Source: JAICNG01 sp035249985
GTDB lineage: Bacteria > Gemmatimonadota > Gemmatimonadetes > Gemmatimonadales > Gemmatimonadaceae
DNA length: 15,384 nt
Assembly: GCA_035249985.1 (NCBI GenBank)
Contig: DATFFP010000071.1
Coordinates: 1-15,384 of the forward strand
Reading direction: 5' to 3'
A program made the position numbers and the translations under genes. The notes under the pieces were generated by a model. The model saw only the letters and a list, made by a program, of their open reading frames with translations, was not told the DNA's origin and did no database searches. This document shows positions 12,234 through 15,384 of this stretch, piece by piece (position 1 is the stretch's first letter; the number at the start of each line of letters is the position of its first letter).

Positions 12234-14789
12234 ATGCGTCAGCTCGTCGTCGCCCTCGCATCGGTGGCGGTCGCCGTCGCGACCGCTGGTTGTCGCCCGT
12301 CACCCGCACCGGCTCCCGCCCGTCGCGCACCTGGGGCCGAGGGCGCGGAAGCGCCCGCCGACAGCGCCCAGCCGCCCGGGGGCGGGCAGCGCGCCCCCGT
12401 TAGGCCCCAGCCCTATGCTCGCGTCATCACGAGCGACTTCACGACCCGCGCCGGCCTCTTCAAGGCACACCGGCGCGGCGACCGACTCCTGTACGAGATT
12501 CCGCGCGGCGAGCTCGGCCGCGACTTCCTGCTCGTCACCCAGATCGCCCGGACCACCCTCGGCGTCGGCTATGGCGGTCAGGCGGTGAGCAACCGGGTGG
12601 TGCGATGGGAGCGTCGCGACAACAAGGTGCTGTTGCGGACGGCCTCGTTCGACATCATGGCCGATACGTCGCTGCCCATCTACCAGGCGGTTCAGGCAGC
12701 CAACTACAACCCGATCGTCGCGAGCTTCGACGTCCTCGCGTACGGGCCCGACAGCGCGACGGTGATCGACGTCTCGCGCCTGTTCACCAACCCGCCCCCC
12801 GAGCTCGGGCCCGGGCAGCGGTTGCGCGGCTCCGCGGACGCGCAACGCAGCTTCATCGAGCGCGTCGCCGCCTTCCCCGAGAACGTGGAAGTCGAAGCGA
12901 CCCTGACGTACGCCGTTCCACCACAGCAGCAGGGGCAGGGTGGGCCGACGCCGGCGCCGGGACCATTCGGTCAGGGCGGCGCGCCGCCGGGCGCGGCGAG
13001 CGTGCTCATGCATTGGAGCATGGTTCGCCTTCCGGCGACACCGATGAAGCCGCGCCTGCACGACGAGCGCGTCGGCTTCTTCAGCATCCGTCAACAGGAC
13101 TACGGCCGGCCGGAGCAACGCGCCGCAATGCGCCGCTACATCACCCGGTGGCGTCTCGAGTGCAGCGAGCGGCGCGTCGATTCGCTCTGCTATCCAGTGA
13201 AGCCGATCGTGTACTACGTCGATCCGGCGACGCCGCGGCAGTGGGTGCCGTACGTGAAGCGCGGCGTGGAGGACTGGCAGCGCGCGTTCGAGGCGGCGGG
13301 CTTCAAGGAGGCGATCCTCGCGAAGGAAGCGCCCTCACCGGCGGAAGATCCGGACTGGTCCGCTGAGGACGCGCGCTATTCGGTGATCCGGTGGTTGCCG
13401 TCGACCATCGAAAATGCCTCGGGGCCGCACATCCACGATCCGCGCACGGGGGAGATCATCGAGTCGGACATCCAGTTCTACCACAACGTCCAGCAGCTGC
13501 TGACGACGTGGTACTGGGTGCAAGTCGGCCATCTCGATCCGCGCGCCGACCGGCTGCCGCTCCCCGATACGCTGATGGGTCGTCTGCTGCAGTACGTCGT
13601 GGCCCACGAGGTGGGGCACACGTTAGGCTACCCGCACAACATGAAGGCGAGCTCGATGTATCCGGCCGACAGCGTGCGCAGCCGGAGCTTCGTGTCACGC
13701 TGGGGGCACACACCGACGCTGATGGACTACTCGCGGTTCAATTACGTGGCGCAGCCGGAGGATTCCATTCCGCTCGCGAATCTCATCCCCGACATTGGCC
13801 CCTACGACAAGTTCGTGACCATGTGGGGGTACAAGCCGATCCCCGGCGCGAGCACGCCTGACGAGGAGCGCGAGACGCTGGATCGCTGGGCTCGGATGCA
13901 GGACACGGTGCCCTGGTTCCGCTTCTCCACGTCGAACTCGCTCGGCTCCGACCCTGGTGAAAATACGGAGGCCGTCGGCGACGCGGATGCGGTGCGCTCG
14001 ACGACGCTTGGCCTGCGCAACATCAAGCGGCTCGTGCCGAAGCTGATCACGGCGACGCAGCGTCCGCTGGAGGGCTACGCCGATCTTCAGCTGCTGTACG
14101 ACCGCTTGATCAACCAATGGGTCCTCGAGCTGGGCCACGTCGCATCGGTCGTGGGCGGCGCCGACACGCGCGAGAAGACCTCGGGCCAGGATGGTGTGCG
14201 CTTCACGCCCCTGCCGCGCGCCCGGCAGCAGGAGGCAGTGCGCTTTCTCAACGAAAACGCCTTCCGCACCCCGTCGTACTTTCTGGATGAGCAGATCCTG
14301 CGGCGCATCGAGGTCGAGGGAGCGCTCGACCGGATCCGAAGCGCGCAGACCCGGGTGCTCGCGCGGCTGCTGGACGACGGCCGGATGGAGCGCATGATCG
14401 AATTCGAGGCGCTTGCCCAGAACGGGCGCGCTGCCTATCCGCTGGCGGACATGCTGGTCGACGTTCGACGGGGGATCTGGTCGGAGCTCTCGTCGGGCGC
14501 GGAGATCGATGCGGTGCGGAGGAACCTGCAGCGCGCGTACCTGGAGCTGTTCGATGCGAAGCTCAATCCGCCGGCGCCGAGGACGACGCCGGCCGGACCT
14601 GGTGGCCCTCCGGCGGTGCAGGCGAGCTCGCGGCAGTCGTCTGACGCGCGCGCTCTCTTGCGTGGCGAGCTCACGGCGCTGGACGCGCAGATCGTGGGAG
14701 TCTTGCCGAGAGTTCGGGATCGGGTGACGAGGTATCATCTCATGGATGTCAGGCATGAGATTCGGCGGATACTCGATCCGGAGCGCTAA
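12234..14789 (+). CDS. Zinc-dependent metalloprotease lipoprotein (DUF5118/DUF5117/DUF4953 type)
   Basis: An 851-residue exported protein. The signal peptide ends in a lipobox TAGC with C20, followed by a Pro/Ala/Gly-rich linker (about 21-62), so it is probably a lipid-anchored envelope protein. The N-terminal part (about 62-300) matches the DUF5118/DUF5117 pattern and contains a Gln/Gly/Pro-rich insert near 226-255. The catalytic region has HEVGHTLGYPH at 458-468 (ligands H458, H462, H468; catalytic E459) and a LMDY Met-turn at M497, a metzincin arrangement. C310 and C317 may form a disulfide. Proteins of this family are common in Bacteroidota and Gemmatimonadota; substrates are unknown. ATG 12234 is fixed by the signal peptide; no Shine-Dalgarno is visible. 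A large palindrome follows the stop. Confidence 0.9.
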   Translation: MRQLVVALASVAVAVATAGCRPSPAPAPARRAPGAEGAEAPADSAQPPGGGQRAPVRPQPYARVITSDFTTRAGLFKAHRRGDRLLYEIPRGELGRDFLLVTQIARTTLGVGYGGQAVSNRVVRWERRDNKVLLRTASFDIMADTSLPIYQAVQAANYNPIVASFDVLAYGPDSATVIDVSRLFTNPPPELGPGQRLRGSADAQRSFIERVAAFPENVEVEATLTYAVPPQQQGQGGPTPAPGPFGQGGAPPGAASVLMHWSMVRLPATPMKPRLHDERVGFFSIRQQDYGRPEQRAAMRRYITRWRLECSERRVDSLCYPVKPIVYYVDPATPRQWVPYVKRGVEDWQRAFEAAGFKEAILAKEAPSPAEDPDWSAEDARYSVIRWLPSTIENASGPHIHDPRTGEIIESDIQFYHNVQQLLTTWYWVQVGHLDPRADRLPLPDTLMGRLLQYVVAHEVGHTLGYPHNMKASSMYPADSVRSRSFVSRWGHTPTLMDYSRFNYVAQPEDSIPLANLIPDIGPYDKFVTMWGYKPIPGASTPDEERETLDRWARMQDTVPWFRFSTSNSLGSDPGENTEAVGDADAVRSTTLGLRNIKRLVPKLITATQRPLEGYADLQLLYDRLINQWVLELGHVASVVGGADTREKTSGQDGVRFTPLPRARQQEAVRFLNENAFRTPSYFLDEQILRRIEVEGALDRIRSAQTRVLARLLDDGRMERMIEFEALAQNGRAAYPLADMLVDVRRGIWSELSSGAEIDAVRRNLQRAYLELFDAKLNPPAPRTTPAGPGGPPAVQASSRQSSDARALLRGELTALDAQIVGVLPRVRDRVTRYHLMDVRHEIRRILDPER

Positions 14790-14811
14790 GCATCGACTTG
14801 CAGCGGAGCCT

Positions 14812-14970
14812 TTCTGAAAAGCGGTAGCACAGAGAGACACGGAGACATGGCACAGAGACACACCGAGCACTACAACTGCAGAGATTTGAAAAGCACTTCG
14901 CAGTTGTAGCGTCTTTGTGTGTCTCTGTGCCATGTCTCCGTGTGTCTCCGTGCTACCGCTTTTTTCAGAA
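14812..14970. repeat. Large imperfect palindrome with GAGACAC/ACAGAG units; probable terminator
   Basis: The outer TTCTGAAAA/TTTTCAGAA pairs, followed by GCGGTAGCAC, a 27-nt exact match (ACACGGAGAC... to ...GAGACACAC) and the inner CTACAACTGC/GCAGTTGTAG around a 20-nt loop. A small mismatch zone lies on each side of the 27-nt core. It fills the space between the convergent metalloprotease and GxxExxY genes. On the plus strand the right arm ends in six T's, so it could end metalloprotease transcription. Its unit sequences and loop resemble those of the 9182-9288 element. Confidence 0.9.
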
Positions 14971-14984
14971 GCGCTCGTTGCGAA

Positions 14985-15383
14985 TCAAAGCACCACTCGC
15001 ACGATACCCTCACGCAAAAATGGCACATTGAAGTTCATGAGTAGACCCACGTGAAGGCCCGCTAACCGCAGGTAGGTGACAACTTGCGTCGTATGGATGG
15101 GGGCTAGCTTCTCAATACACTTGAGTTCCACCAGTACCCGTTCGTCGACGATGATATCGGCGCGATATCCGGCGTCGACGCGGACGCCCTTGTAGACCAG
15201 CGGAACGATTCGCTCGCTCACCGTACTGAAACCGCGGAGCCGCAGCTCCCAACACAGACACTCCCGATATGCCGACTCGAGCAACCCCGGCCCGAGTTGA
15301 CGGTGCACCTCGATCCCCGCGCCGATGATCTGCCCGGTGATCGAATCCCTCTGTGCCCTCGGTGCCTCTGTGGTTATGCTCTT
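14985..15383 (-). CDS. GxxExxY protein (PD-(D/E)XK-like), 5' end beyond the window
   Basis: A small protein of the GxxExxY family, named for the motif seen here as GLLESAY. It also has the PD-(D/E)XK-like core: D51, then E61 and K63 in VELK, then QVVTY and a closing LLMNFN...REGIVRVVL (numbered from GTG 15308). The fold is nuclease-like, but activity is not established for the family. GTG 15308 would give 107 residues. However, family-like sequence (ITGQIIGAGIEVH) continues in frame upstream, and there is no stop before the window edge, so the true start is probably outside. The upstream codons run through an ACAGAGG repeat arm, so the protein's N terminus appears to be repeat-encoded. A large palindrome of related units lies just after its stop. 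Confidence 0.85.
   Translation of the reverse strand, partial: KSITTEAPRAQRDSITGQIIGAGIEVHRQLGPGLLESAYRECLCWELRLRGFSTVSERIVPLVYKGVRVDAGYRADIIVDERVLVELKCIEKLAPIHTTQVVTYLRLAGLHVGLLMNFNVPFLREGIVRVVL
15346..15377. repeat. Single arm of the ACAGAGG repeat at the 5' end of the GxxExxY gene
   Basis: These 32 bases match the right arm of the 48-bp hairpin (9250-9281) at 30 of 32 positions, in the same orientation. They lie in the open frame of the GxxExxY gene. Whether a pairing arm exists beyond the window edge cannot be seen. Confidence 0.85.
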
Positions 15384-15384
15384 G

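Noticed and set aside
13695..14933. Open minus-strand frame of about 412 codons opposite the metalloprotease end
   Set aside because: Arg-rich antisense translation without domains, and it begins inside the repeat palindrome.
14812..15384. Insertion sequence with terminal inverted repeats around the GxxExxY gene
   Set aside because: No transposase; the palindrome lies on one side only and no target duplication can be seen within the window.

Overview
The window is GC-rich, tightly packed bacterial chromosome. The gene set is a secreted DUF2911 protein, an S9 peptidase with a propeller domain, a DUF5117-type metzincin lipoprotein, a PQQ-type sugar dehydrogenase lipoprotein and a ferredoxin-dependent 2-oxoacid oxidoreductase. 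Together with weak or absent Shine-Dalgarno sites before many genes, this suggests a didermal soil-type bacterium, most likely Gemmatimonadota or a related phylum. That assignment is inference; no rRNA or marker gene is present. A beta-barrel protein ending in Phe and two lipoproteins support an outer membrane. The first 67 bases hold no gene I can resolve.

Layout. (1) 68-4832, plus strand: a three-gene operon joined by ATGA overlaps. It encodes a GltD/NfnB-like flavoprotein carrying its own ferredoxin-type domain, a fused gamma-alpha subunit (korA) and a beta subunit (korB) of a 2-oxoacid:ferredoxin oxidoreductase. The three could form one path from 2-oxoacid to NAD(P). (2) 4954-6742, plus strand: a secreted DUF2911 protein, a barstar-like protein and a small membrane protein, closed by a terminator hairpin. 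(3) 6833-10661, minus strand: an S9 peptidase and, upstream of it, a sorbosone-dehydrogenase-like lipoprotein. (4) 10958-11305, plus strand: a CsoR-type copper-sensing repressor with a recognisable promoter/operator and probably almost no leader. (5) 11398-11943, minus strand: an outer-membrane beta-barrel. (6) 12234-14789, plus strand: a large zinc metalloprotease lipoprotein. (7) 14985 to the window edge, minus strand: a GxxExxY (PD-(D/E)XK-like) protein whose 5' end lies in or beyond a repeat arm.

The most unusual feature is what sits between the genes. Seven of the gene junctions carry an inverted repeat whose arms are made of short tandem units. Four use 7-nt units of differing sequence (ends of the flavoprotein and korA genes, upstream of csoR, and between csoR and the barrel gene). 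One uses 9-nt units (after korB). Two use ACAGAGG-like units (a perfect 48-bp stem at 9182-9288 and a 159-nt imperfect palindrome at 14812-14970), and a further single arm lies at the window end. Two of the 7-nt elements are read in frame as the C-terminal tails of operon proteins and end 9-14 nt before the next start codon. A second, weaker signal is the 7-mer GTTAGGC, seen seven times on either strand and accounting for most of the otherwise rare TTA leucine codons.
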